Below, one piece after another: positions 1 through 6,139 of a stretch of 8,038 nt of DNA. Below the pieces are notes generated by a model. It did not search any database and was not told the origin of the DNA. It saw nothing but the letters and a program-made list of their open reading frames with translations. Position 1 is the stretch's first letter. Each line of letters starts with the position of its first letter. The translations under genes were made by a program, and so were the position numbers. Origin of the DNA: Acidimicrobiia bacterium (GTDB lineage: Bacteria > Actinomycetota > Acidimicrobiia > IMCC26256 > JAENVU01); assembly GCA_017882945.1 (NCBI GenBank), contig JADGON010000363.1:1-8038 (forward strand). The letters run 5' to 3'.

Positions 1-19
1 ACCGACGGCGCGTCACGCA

Positions 20-535
20 TCAGAGGTCGTGCGTGCGGATCACCTCGAGCGAGTCGAGCGCCGTGCCGCGCACGTCGTAGCGGAAGCCGCGTCGTTGCGC
101 GGGCTCCCACCGTTCGACCAGCCACTCCGCGAGGGGCTCGCGCACCCAGTGGAAGCATTCGTCCAGCCGAGCCTTCACCTCGGCAACCGGGACGAACGCG
201 GCGTCCACCACGATCCCGTCGGGGTCCTCGACCCGCAGCTCGCCTTCGAAGGAGAGCGCGCGGTGCACCTCGCAGCGCATCACCCAACCGAGATCGACCG
301 CGACCGTCGTGACCTCGTAGAGCGGCCCCTCCCACTCGCGCACTACCAGACCGGTCTCCTCCTCGACCTCGCGGGAGAGCCCGTCCAGGACGCTCGCGTC
401 CGTGGCATCGATCACTCCCCCGGGCGTGCTCCAGTCGAGTGAGCCGTTCCGGCGTTGGTTGCAGACGAGCAGCAGCCCGTCGCCGTGCTCCAGCACTGCG
501 CCGGCCACCGTCCATTCGTGCGCGGGTGGCGCCAT
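20..535 (-). CDS. Nudix hydrolase (MutT-like)
   Basis: A 171-residue Nudix-fold protein, expected to hydrolyse a nucleoside diphosphate linked to another group with Mg2+. The Nudix box runs from G39-G40 to G62: GG, then REVEEETGL at 55-63, which supplies the metal-binding R-E-x-x-E-E residues (E56, E59, E60). The loop between GG and RE has 14 residues, one more than in classical MutT; I believe this variant is common in actinobacterial homologues. The ATG at 535 is chosen because the protein aligns with the fold from there (HEWTVAGAVLEHGDGLLLV), while the open frame upstream is Pro/Arg-rich and overlaps the divergent gene at 603. There is no clear Shine-Dalgarno; AACACT (547 to 542) is only a weak -10 candidate. 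The substrate (8-oxo-dGTP, ADP-ribose or other) cannot be told from sequence. The TGA stop is at 22-20. It stands alone here, with its downstream neighbour outside the window. Confidence 0.9.
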   Translation of the reverse strand: MAPPAHEWTVAGAVLEHGDGLLLVCNQRRNGSLDWSTPGGVIDATDASVLDGLSREVEEETGLVVREWEGPLYEVTTVAVDLGWVMRCEVHRALSFEGELRVEDPDGIVVDAAFVPVAEVKARLDECFHWVREPLAEWLVERWEPAQRRGFRYDVRGTALDSLEVIRTHDL

Positions 536-580
536 CCCGCCAGTGTTGCACGCGCCATCGACGGTCCGGCCCGCACACTC

Positions 581-598
581 CGGAGGTCGTAACCTCCG
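581..598 (+). promoter_or_regulatory. Palindrome over candidate -10 element, divergent region 536-602
   Basis: A perfect 7-bp inverted repeat, CGGAGGT (581-587) and ACCTCCG (592-598) around a CGTA spacer, sits in the 67-bp gap between the Nudix gene and the membrane protein gene. TAACCT at 590-595 fits the TAnnnT -10 consensus and ends 7 nt before the GTG at 603, placing a predicted transcription start at or next to the start codon. If so, the palindrome is not transcribed and would act as DNA, for example as a repressor site. The alternative is that GGAGGT at 582-587 is a Shine-Dalgarno, but it lies 15 nt from the GTG, which is too far for good use. No convincing -35 box is visible. Confidence 0.4.
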
Positions 599-602
599 AG
601 AC

Positions 603-899
603 GTGACCGAGGAAGGCGAGCTCCCGGCATTCGACACGGGTCCCGGGCCGTCACGCGCCGCATTCCTGATCGCGTACCTCGGTGTCGTCGTCGCGGGGCT
701 CTTCGGAGGGGCGATCGGATACGGGCTGGTCAACGTGAGCAGCTCCGGCGGCTCCACGGTCGAGAAGGCGATCGGCGCGCTCGTCGGGGCCGCTCTGGCG
801 GCGATCGGCGTCGGGGTGGTCGCGGTGCTGGCGCTGCGGGCGATGGCCGAATGGCGCCGGCCACCCGGTGCCGGAGCGAACGACCGCCGTCCGCGCTAG
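603..899 (+). CDS. Small two-helix membrane protein, unknown function
   Basis: A 98-residue protein that I do not recognise as a named family. An acidic, Pro/Gly-containing N terminus (1-17) is followed by two hydrophobic segments, about 19-43 (AAFLIAYLGVVVAGLFGGAI) and about 56-80 (AIGALVGAALAAIGVGVVAV), joined by a Ser/Gly-rich turn (VSSSGGS, 45-51). The last 15 residues are Arg-rich (EWRRPP...DRRPR). The positive-inside rule suggests a hairpin with both ends in the cytoplasm. The first helix has small-residue spacing (AGLFGGAIGYG) typical of close helix packing, so it may oligomerise. The start is GTG at 603: the frame is open further upstream, but that part overlaps the Nudix gene on the other strand and reads as low-complexity shadow sequence. 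It ends at TAG 897-899. No catalytic motif is visible. Confidence 0.75.
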   Translation: MTEEGELPAFDTGPGPSRAAFLIAYLGVVVAGLFGGAIGYGLVNVSSSGGSTVEKAIGALVGAALAAIGVGVVAVLALRAMAEWRRPPGAGANDRRPR

Positions 900-900
900 C

Positions 901-931
901 GCCGGGCCGGCGAAATACCTCGTCGCCCGGC
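901..931 (+). terminator. Possible weak hairpin terminator after the membrane protein gene
   Basis: GCCGGGC (901-907) pairs perfectly with GCCCGGC (925-931) across a 17-nt loop, starting one base after the stop codon of the membrane protein gene. There is no T-run after it, and GC-rich sequence forms such arms easily by chance, so this is a tentative call. The rest of the 60-bp gap up to the acetyltransferase holds TAGACC (944-949), a poor -10 candidate 10 nt before the ATG at 960. Confidence 0.25.
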
Positions 932-959
932 CGGAGCCCGGTGTAGACCCATCGGTGCC

Positions 960-1490
960 ATGAACGTTCGAGCGGCCACCGCGCGCGATGTCGAAGGGAT
1001 CGCGGGGCTGCACGCGGACAGCTGGCGGCGCAACTATCGAGGCGCGTACATGGACGCCTACCTCGATGGTGACGTGCTCGCCGACCGCGTCGTCGTATGG
1101 ACGGACCGTCTCTCGGCGCCGCAGGTGGACACGATGACGATCGTCGCCGAGCACGAAGGAGCCCTCCTCGGCTTCGCACACACGATCCTCGACGCCGACC
1201 CGACGTACGGGGCACTGCTCGAGAACCTCCACGTGACCCACGACCACAAGCGCGCCGGCGTCGGCACCCGGCTCATGGCCGAAGCTGCCCGAGGGGTCAT
1301 TCGGCGCCGACCGTCGACCGGTCTGTACCTCACTGTGCTCGAACAGAACCAGGCCGCCCAAGCCTTCTACGCCGCGCGGGGTGGGATCCCCGTCGGACGC
1401 AAGATCGCCGGACCGTTCCCTGGTGGCGGAACGGCCGCCGTGCTCCGGTACGCGTGGCCGGATACCGCCGAGCTCATCGATCAGACCTGA
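960..1490 (+). CDS. GNAT family N-acetyltransferase
   Basis: A 176-residue single-domain GNAT protein, expected to transfer an acetyl group from acetyl-CoA to a primary amine on a small molecule or protein. Residues 1-50 (MNVRAATARDVEGIAGLHADSW) match the usual N-terminal strand and helices. Motif A is at 88-106, ENLHVTHDHKRAGVGTRLM, with the acetyl-CoA pyrophosphate loop K97-R-A-G100-V-G102; the first position is Lys where Gln or Arg is usual. Motif B is LTVLEQNQAAQAFYAARGG at 124-142, with N130 and Y137 in the places often seen in active members. Length is normal for the family. No Shine-Dalgarno precedes ATG 960, so initiation may be leaderless. It is co-directional with the small membrane protein, 60 bp upstream, and converges on the deacetylase gene with a 13-bp gap. 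The acceptor substrate is unknown. Confidence 0.88.
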   Translation: MNVRAATARDVEGIAGLHADSWRRNYRGAYMDAYLDGDVLADRVVVWTDRLSAPQVDTMTIVAEHEGALLGFAHTILDADPTYGALLENLHVTHDHKRAGVGTRLMAEAARGVIRRRPSTGLYLTVLEQNQAAQAFYAARGGIPVGRKIAGPFPGGGTAAVLRYAWPDTAELIDQT

Positions 1491-1502
1491 GCGGCGCTCA
1501 GG
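1486..1502. terminator. Hairpin between convergent genes, possible bidirectional terminator
   Basis: CCTGAGC (1486-1492) and GCTCAGG (1496-1502) form a perfect 7-bp stem with a 3-nt GGC loop. It overlaps the TGA stop of the acetyltransferase (1488-1490) and ends one base before the first base of the deacetylase stop on the other strand (1504-1506). The position between two convergent genes suits a terminator used from both sides. No T-run follows on either strand, so this is not a canonical intrinsic terminator. Confidence 0.5.
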
Positions 1503-1503
1503 G

Positions 1504-2226
1504 CTACTCGCCGAAGGTCAGCCGGCGAAAGCCCTCCGCGTACCGGACGCCCCCCTGGCGCCCGTCGTGCTCGGCCCGCTCGCGCAGGAACTGGCGGAAC
1601 GGCTCCCCCGTCTCGAGCAGCTGGCTCTGATGGCAGAACAAGGCTTCGATCTTGCGCTCGAGGTGCTCCGAGATGTCGACCCAGCAGTTCGGCTCGAGCG
1701 TCCCGGACAGGTAGACCTCCCGCACCTGGTGCACGGTGAGGCCCTCGGCCAGCTGTTCGGCGAAGTAATGGGGAAGACCGGCCGCGGGCGCGATCGCGTC
1801 GAGCGTCGCCCACCCGGTCACCCGGTGGTCGCGATGGTTGAAGTAGCCGTCGCCGAAGAAGACCGCGGTCGGATCGGGACAGAGCACCACCTCGGGGCGC
1901 AGCTCGCGCACGACGCGACAGATCTCCTCACGCAACGGCCGGTCGTCCTCGAGGTCGCCGTCACCATGCTGGAGGTGACGGTGCCCGGCGAGGCCGAGCA
2001 GCTCGACCGACCGCGCGGTCTCTTCGAGCCGCATCGCCGCGAGCTCCTCAGGGTCGACGTTCGGGTCGCTCGTCCCCTTGTCGCCACGCGTGGTGACGAG
2101 CACCCAGACCTCGGCGCCTTCCGCGGCCCAGCGGGCCAGCGTCCCTCCCGCGGAGATCTCCGGATCGTCGGGATGCGCGTAGACCGCCAGCGCACTGCGG
2201 GGTACCGACGGGGCGCGGGATGTCAC
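1504..2226 (-). CDS. PIG-L/LmbE family deacetylase
   Basis: A 240-residue zinc-dependent deacetylase of the PIG-L/LmbE superfamily, whose members remove N-acetyl groups, mostly from GlcNAc-type sugars (MshB, Mca and BshB are relatives). The zinc-site motif AHPDD is at 17-21, following a hydrophobic strand (SALAVYAHPDD), with D20 the likely general base. The second zinc motif is H131-R-D-H134 in NHRDHR, and H199 lies in the C-terminal HQSQ motif. The length fits the short generic members rather than MshB or Mca (about 280-300), so I do not call a mycothiol enzyme. The start is GTG 2226, which overlaps the TGA of the upstream dehydrogenase as GTGA. The open frame continues upstream inside that gene but gives Arg/Gly-rich non-homologous sequence. 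It is the last gene of the minus-strand cluster. The substrate is unknown. Confidence 0.88.
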   Translation of the reverse strand: MTSRAPSVPRSALAVYAHPDDPEISAGGTLARWAAEGAEVWVLVTTRGDKGTSDPNVDPEELAAMRLEETARSVELLGLAGHRHLQHGDGDLEDDRPLREEICRVVRELRPEVVLCPDPTAVFFGDGYFNHRDHRVTGWATLDAIAPAAGLPHYFAEQLAEGLTVHQVREVYLSGTLEPNCWVDISEHLERKIEALFCHQSQLLETGEPFRQFLRERAEHDGRQGGVRYAEGFRRLTFGE

Positions 2227-3020
2227 CAGTCGAGCTCGAGGGTCTCGCGCATGGTCGCCTCGAACGTCTCGTCGTCCATCTGCCCGCGCGCCGCCAGGAC
2301 CATCTGGGCGTCGTCGCCAACCGGGTGCCGGAACGCCGGCGCGTCGGACTCGATGATGTCCGCGACCGTCTGCGCGACCGCCTCGGGACCCGGACCGGCC
2401 TCCGCACCACCGCGGAGTCGCAGCATCGACGCGCTCCACGCGGTCTCCAGCTCGTCATAGGGCGCGGTGTCGGTGCCGATCCGTGCGGCATTGTCCGAGA
2501 ACGTTGTTTCGAAGAAGCCCGGCTCCACGAGTGCGACCGTGATCCCGAAGTGACCGACCTCGAGCTTGAGTGCCTCCGAGAGCCCTTCGAGCGCGAACTT
2601 CGAGGCGCCGTAGATCCCGTCGAGCGGAGGCGCGACACGACCCGCGACGGACGTGACGTTCACGATCGTCCCGGCGCTGCGCTCGCGCATCTGCGGGAGC
2701 ACGGCCTGGATCATGCGGAGCGCACCGAACAAGTTCGTCTCGAACATCCGCTTGCACTCCGCGATCGGGAGCCGCTCGACCGGCCCGATCACGCCGAAGC
2801 CCGCGTTGTTGACGAGTGCGTCGATGCGGCCAGCCGCAGCCACGGCGGCGGTGACCGATTCGTCGGAGTCCACGTCGAGCGCGAGTCGCTGCGCGACGTC
2901 GAGATCGTCGAGCACCTCGAGCCGTCGGGCGGTCGCGATGACCTCGTGGCCCCGCTTGGTGAGCTCCAATGCCGCGCCGCGGCCGAAACCAGTCGAGCAG
3001 CCCGTGATCAGCACTCGCAT
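2223..3020 (-). CDS. Short-chain dehydrogenase/reductase (classical SDR)
   Basis: A 265-residue classical SDR, a cytoplasmic NAD(P)(H)-dependent oxidoreductase. The nucleotide-binding turn is T6-G-C-S-T-G11-F-G13. Arg residues R32-R33 after the second strand (ATARR) favour NADP(H). NNAG is at 71-74, N96 and S124 are in the active-site positions, and the catalytic Y137-G-A-S-K141 is intact, followed by PGF at 167-169. The TGCSTGFGR opening resembles the retinol dehydrogenase/17-beta-HSD-like group, but the carbonyl substrate cannot be predicted. ATG 3020 starts directly at the first strand of the Rossmann fold; an AGGA lies 12 nt upstream, a mediocre ribosome site. The gene lies 56 bp after the aldolase and overlaps the deacetylase start by 4 bp, which suggests translational coupling with it. 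Confidence 0.93.
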   Translation of the reverse strand: MRVLITGCSTGFGRGAALELTKRGHEVIATARRLEVLDDLDVAQRLALDVDSDESVTAAVAAAGRIDALVNNAGFGVIGPVERLPIAECKRMFETNLFGALRMIQAVLPQMRERSAGTIVNVTSVAGRVAPPLDGIYGASKFALEGLSEALKLEVGHFGITVALVEPGFFETTFSDNAARIGTDTAPYDELETAWSASMLRLRGGAEAGPGPEAVAQTVADIIESDAPAFRHPVGDDAQMVLAARGQMDDETFEATMRETLELDW

Positions 3021-3049
3021 TGCGTCACCACTTCCTGTCGTCGCTCCTC

Positions 3050-3072
3050 TCGCCGGAGGCTATCGCCGGCGA
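3050..3072 (-). repeat. Inverted repeat in the aldolase-dehydrogenase gap
   Basis: TCGCCGG (3050-3056) and CCGGCGA (3066-3072) are perfect 7-bp arms with a 9-nt loop, in the largest gap (3021-3076) of the minus-strand cluster. In the cluster's mRNA the hairpin would form just after the aldolase stop codon and about 30 nt before the dehydrogenase start. There is no T-run, so it could be a partial terminator, an mRNA processing or stability element, or a chance GC-rich pairing. No -10 element is obvious in the same gap. Confidence 0.3.
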
Positions 3073-3076
3073 CGGA

Positions 3077-4153
3077 CTACTCGTCGGTGGGCCAGCGGGT
3101 CCGACGGACCTCGACGCCTTCGAGCGCGAGCGCATCGAACGCGGCGATCGTCCGGTCCACATCGGCGTCGTCGATGTCCTTGTGGGTGACGAGGCGCACG
3201 GTCTCCGCATCGATGGTGCCCGCACGGATCCCGCGTGACTCGAGCACGGTCAGGAAGCTGCTCGGGAGCCGGTCGGCGCGGGCACACACGATGTTGGTGC
3301 GCACCACATCGGGATCGAGCGCGCCGGGGAACCGATCCGCCAGCGCCATGGCCAACCGGTGCGCCCGCTCGTGATCCTCGGCCAGCCGCTTGGACATCTC
3401 CTCGATGGCCACGATCGCGCCGGCGGCGAGCATCCCGGCCTGGCGCCACCCGCCTCCGAGGCGGGCCCGCTGCGCGCGGGCCTCGTCGATGACCGACGTC
3501 CGCCCGCCCAGCAGGGATCCGATCGGCGCTGCGAGCCCCTTCGAGACGCAGAACATGACCGTGTCGGCGGGCGCGGCCAGGGCGTGCACGGTGGTGTTGA
3601 GGGCGACCGCCGCGTTGAACAGCCGGGCGCCGTCGCAATGCAGCGGGAGCGCGTGCGCGGCCGCGGCCCACGCGACGTCGGCGACTTCGCTCGCCGGGGC
3701 CGGACGACCGCTCGCAGGCATGTGCGTGTTCTCGATCGTCACCAACGAGATCGGGGGGAAGTGGTGGCGCGAGCCTTCGAGCGCGGCGGCGACCGCGCGC
3801 GGTGAGACCACGCCGTCCTCGTCCGGGAGCGGACGGATCTGCACGCCCGAGTTCGAGGCCACGGCCGCGGCCTCGTACCGGTAGACGTGCGCGCGCGCCG
3901 GGCACAGCAGCTCGGTGCCCGGACGCGACAGAACCTTGATCGCGAGCTGGTTCGCGAGCGTGCCACTCGCCGTGTAGAGCGCGGCCTCCTTCCCGAGGAG
4001 CTCGGCCGCGAGCTCTTCGAGCCGGTTGACGGTCGGATCCTCGCGGTAGACGTCGTCGCCGACGGGCGCACGCGCCATCGCGATGCGCATCTCGGGGCTC
4101 GGGGTCGTGACGGTGTCGGAGCGCAGATCGACCCGACCGTCCGTTGAGGGCAT
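3077..4153 (-). CDS. ltaE: Low-specificity L-threonine aldolase
   Basis: A 358-residue PLP enzyme of the threonine aldolase/beta-eliminating lyase family, which splits L-threonine or L-allo-threonine into glycine and acetaldehyde. The diagnostic opening DLRSDTVTTPSPEMRIAMARAPVGDD is at 9-34, followed by EDPTVNRLE (38-46) and SGTLANQ (63-69). H89 in AHVYRYEA is the His that stacks on PLP. ENTH is at 141-144, and D174 and R177 in CDGARLFNA bind the cofactor ring and phosphate region. K205 in SKGLAAPIGS is the Schiff-base lysine. R237 (GGGWRQAG) and R320 (VRLVTHKDI) fit the carboxylate-binding arginines. M145 follows ENTH where Asn is usual. The length is slightly over E. coli LtaE (333). ATG 4153 has a strong Shine-Dalgarno, and the gene starts 12 bp after tesB, so co-transcription is very likely. 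Substrate selectivity is not certain. Confidence 0.92.
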   Translation of the reverse strand: MPSTDGRVDLRSDTVTTPSPEMRIAMARAPVGDDVYREDPTVNRLEELAAELLGKEAALYTASGTLANQLAIKVLSRPGTELLCPARAHVYRYEAAAVASNSGVQIRPLPDEDGVVSPRAVAAALEGSRHHFPPISLVTIENTHMPASGRPAPASEVADVAWAAAAHALPLHCDGARLFNAAVALNTTVHALAAPADTVMFCVSKGLAAPIGSLLGGRTSVIDEARAQRARLGGGWRQAGMLAAGAIVAIEEMSKRLAEDHERAHRLAMALADRFPGALDPDVVRTNIVCARADRLPSSFLTVLESRGIRAGTIDAETVRLVTHKDIDDADVDRTIAAFDALALEGVEVRRTRWPTDE

Positions 4154-4160
4154 CGGCAGA

Positions 4161-4167
4161 CTCCCTT
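4161..4167 (-). promoter_or_regulatory. Ribosome binding site of ltaE, overlapping the tesB stop
   Basis: On the minus strand AAGGGAG (4167 to 4161) lies 7 nt before ATG 4153. Its first two bases are the last two bases of the tesB TAA stop (4168-4166). This fixes the ltaE start and brings the terminating tesB ribosome onto the ltaE initiation site. Confidence 0.75.
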
Positions 4168-5035
4168 ACGTGCGATGCCGGATGGGGCGCATGAGACCTT
4201 CCTGGATGACCGTGACCGCCAGCTGACCCTCGCTGGTGAAGATCGAGCCTTCGGCGATGCCCCGGGCACCGCTCGCCGATTGACTCCGCTGGTGGTAGAG
4301 CAGCCACCCGTCCGCGCGGAACGGCCGGTGGAACCACATCGCGTGGTCGAGGCTGGCGATCTGGAACTCGTCCTCACGATACGAGTTGCCGTGCGGCAGC
4401 ATCGCGGTGTCGAGGATCGTGAGGTCCGACGCGTAGACGACGACGCAGACGTGCAGGAGGGGGTCGTGGGGCAGGAGGCCGTTGGCCTTGATCCACACGT
4501 CCTGGCGGGGCGACCGGGGGCCGGGATCCATCCAGCTCGGCAGCTCGGTCGGGCGCTGGTCGATCGGGCGCTCGCGCTCGAGCCAGTCCGCCATCTCAGG
4601 CGAGAACCGATCGCGGAACTGCGCCATCTGCTCCTGGAACGTGGGCAGGTCCTCGGCCCGGGCGACGTCGGGCATCGGGTCCTGGTGCGTGGGGCCCTGC
4701 TCGTCGACGTGGAACGACGCGGCCAGGTTGAAGATCGCACGACCGTGCTGGATGCCGACGACCCGACGCGTCGTGAAGCTCTTGCCGTCACGGATGCGGT
4801 CGACCTCGTAGACGATCGGGACGGTCGGGTCACCCGGGCGCAGGAAGTACGCGTGCAGCGAGTGCACCGGCCGGTCGGGCTCCACGGTGCGGCCCGCGGC
4901 CACCAGCGCTTGGCCCGCGACCTGGCCACCGAACACCCGCTGGCGATCCTCCTTGGGCGAGACGCCGCGAAAGAGGTTCACTTCCAGGGGTTCGAGGTCG
5001 AGCAGCGCGATCAGGTCGTCGAGCGCAGTTCCCAT
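4166..5035 (-). CDS. tesB: Acyl-CoA thioesterase II
   Basis: A 289-residue double-hotdog thioesterase that hydrolyses acyl-CoA to free fatty acid and CoA in the cytoplasm. The first hotdog includes FRGVSPKEDRQRVFGGQVAGQAL (22-44) and HSLHAYFLRPGDP (58-70). The second includes SLDHAMWFHRPF (228-239) and SASGARGIAEGSIF (253-266). The catalytic triad of E. coli TesB (D204, T228, Q278) is met by D204, S228 and Q278 at identical positions; Ser for Thr keeps the hydroxyl. Length equals that of E. coli TesB to within a few residues. ATG 5035 lies 18 bp after the phosphofructokinase stop. GGCGGG just before the ATG is a poor Shine-Dalgarno, and TAGGTT in the gap could be a separate -10. The physiological acyl substrate is unknown; roles in beta-oxidation overflow or CoA recycling are inference. 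Confidence 0.94.
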   Translation of the reverse strand: MGTALDDLIALLDLEPLEVNLFRGVSPKEDRQRVFGGQVAGQALVAAGRTVEPDRPVHSLHAYFLRPGDPTVPIVYEVDRIRDGKSFTTRRVVGIQHGRAIFNLAASFHVDEQGPTHQDPMPDVARAEDLPTFQEQMAQFRDRFSPEMADWLERERPIDQRPTELPSWMDPGPRSPRQDVWIKANGLLPHDPLLHVCVVVYASDLTILDTAMLPHGNSYREDEFQIASLDHAMWFHRPFRADGWLLYHQRSQSASGARGIAEGSIFTSEGQLAVTVIQEGLMRPIRHRT

Positions 5036-5044
5036 CCCGCCGAG

Positions 5045-5050
5045 AACCTA
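5045..5050 (-). promoter_or_regulatory. Candidate internal -10 element before tesB
   Basis: TAGGTT on the minus strand (5050 to 5045) fits TAnnnT and ends 9 nt before ATG 5035, so a transcript from it would have a leader of only about 2-3 nt. It lies in the 18-bp gap between the phosphofructokinase and tesB. It could give tesB and the genes after it their own transcription, but no -35 box is evident and a 6-bp match is weak. Confidence 0.25.
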
Positions 5051-5053
5051 CCG

Positions 5054-6082
5054 CTATCCGAAGAAGACGCTGGCGACGTCGTACAGGGCGGGGTCGACCA
5101 ATTTGAGCTCACTGATCGCGTCCTCGATCGGCACCCGCACGATCTGGCCGCACTGGAGCGCGACCATCGAGCCGAACGCGCCATCGTGGGCCGCATCGAT
5201 CGCCGCGATCCCGAAGCGGGTCGCCAACACCCGATCGAAGGCGGTGGGGGTGCCGCCGCGCAGGACGTGCCCGAGAATCGTCACCCTCGTGTCGTAGCCC
5301 GTCCGGCTCATGAGCTCCTCGGTGACCCGGTTGGCGACGCCGCCGAGGCGCACGTGACCGAACTCGTCGGTCTCCCCCGACTGCAACGTCATCGTCCCCT
5401 CCACCGGGATCGCGCCCTCGGCGACCACGATGATCGAGAAGTTCTCGCCTCGTCGATGACGGTGCTGGATCCGTTCGCACACCTCGGCGATGTCGAAGGG
5501 AAGCTCGGGGATGAGGATGACGTCCGCGCCACCCGCCAGGCCGGCGTAGAGTGCGATCCAGCCGGCGTGCCGCCCCATCACCTCGACCACCATGACCCGG
5601 TCGTGGGATTCGGCGGTCGTGTGCAGGCGGTCGATCGCGTCCGTCGCGATCTGCACCGCGGTGTTGAACCCGAAGGTCACCTCGGTGGCCGACAGGTCGT
5701 TGTCAATGGTCTTGGGCACGCCGACGACGTTCGCACCCTCGCGACCGAGCTTCTCGGCGACTCCGAGCGTGTCCTCACCCCCGATCACGATGAGCGAGTC
5801 CACGTGCTCGCGGCGAAGGGTGTCCATGACCCGCGCCACACCGTCGGACGTCTTGAACGGGTTCGTGCGACTCGACCCGAGGATCGTGCCTCCTCGCGGC
5901 AGGATCCCGCGGGTGCTCTCGGTGGTGAGCTCCACAGTCTCGCACTCGATGACGCCCCGCCAGCCGTAGCGGAAGCCGAGGACGTTGTGGCCGTAGACAT
6001 CTTCGCCCTTGCGCACGATGGCGCGGATCGCCGCGTTGAGCCCGGGGCAGTCGCCCCCACCGGTGAGCACTCCGATTCGCAT
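5054..6082 (-). CDS. pfp: Pyrophosphate-dependent 6-phosphofructokinase
   Basis: A 342-residue PfkA-superfamily enzyme that phosphorylates fructose 6-phosphate to fructose 1,6-bisphosphate in glycolysis. GGGDCPG is at 8-14 and the catalytic segment PKTIDND at 123-129, with D127 as the general base at its E. coli position. MGRHAGW (169-175) and LGHVLRGG (270-277) form substrate-binding regions. Two donor-deciding positions carry the PPi-type residues: GGED at 101-104 gives D104 where ATP enzymes have Gly, and K124 replaces the Gly of ATP enzymes. This predicts PPi rather than ATP as phosphoryl donor and a reversible reaction (EC 2.7.1.90), as in Amycolatopsis methanolica Pfp. ATG 6082 begins at the first strand and has a GGAGG 7 nt upstream; the open frame beyond it is shadow of the divergent gene. 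It is the first gene of the minus-strand cluster. Confidence 0.93.
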   Translation of the reverse strand: MRIGVLTGGGDCPGLNAAIRAIVRKGEDVYGHNVLGFRYGWRGVIECETVELTTESTRGILPRGGTILGSSRTNPFKTSDGVARVMDTLRREHVDSLIVIGGEDTLGVAEKLGREGANVVGVPKTIDNDLSATEVTFGFNTAVQIATDAIDRLHTTAESHDRVMVVEVMGRHAGWIALYAGLAGGADVILIPELPFDIAEVCERIQHRHRRGENFSIIVVAEGAIPVEGTMTLQSGETDEFGHVRLGGVANRVTEELMSRTGYDTRVTILGHVLRGGTPTAFDRVLATRFGIAAIDAAHDGAFGSMVALQCGQIVRVPIEDAISELKLVDPALYDVASVFFG

Positions 6083-6089
6083 GCCTTTG

Positions 6090-6094
6090 CCTCC
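6090..6094 (-). promoter_or_regulatory. Ribosome binding site of the phosphofructokinase
   Basis: GGAGG on the minus strand (6094 to 6090) with a 7-nt spacer to ATG 6082. It decides this start over the in-frame start candidates upstream and shows that this mRNA has a real leader, unlike the divergent gene. No clear -10 for this leader is visible; CAGGAT near 6111-6116 is a poor match. Confidence 0.75.
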
Positions 6095-6139
6095 AACCTG
6101 GTCCGACCGCCATCCTGCCGCAGCGCGCGTGCCCCCGGA

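Noticed and set aside
536..757. N-terminal extension of the Nudix hydrolase to an ATG at 757
   Set aside because: The added 74 residues are Pro/Arg/Ser-rich, overlap the divergent membrane protein gene, and precede a natural domain start at 535.
1504..2226. Assignment of the PIG-L protein to mycothiol synthesis (MshB) or detoxification (Mca)
   Set aside because: At 240 residues it is shorter than those enzymes, and the shared AHPDD and HxDH motifs are common to the whole superfamily; no mycothiol genes are nearby.
2227..2439. N-terminal extension of the PIG-L deacetylase to an ATG at 2439
   Set aside because: The added 71 residues are Arg/Gly/Asp-rich and lie inside the dehydrogenase gene; GTG 2226 begins just before the conserved first strand and the AHPDD motif.
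1381..2460. A 359-codon open frame on the plus strand across the acetyltransferase end and the deacetylase
   Set aside because: It covers the end of one gene and the complement of another, has no domain, and is explained by GC-rich third positions in the deacetylase.
2220..3374. A 384-codon open frame on the plus strand opposite the dehydrogenase and the aldolase end
   Set aside because: It has Arg/Asp-rich shadow composition, while the opposite strand encodes an SDR with all catalytic motifs in place.
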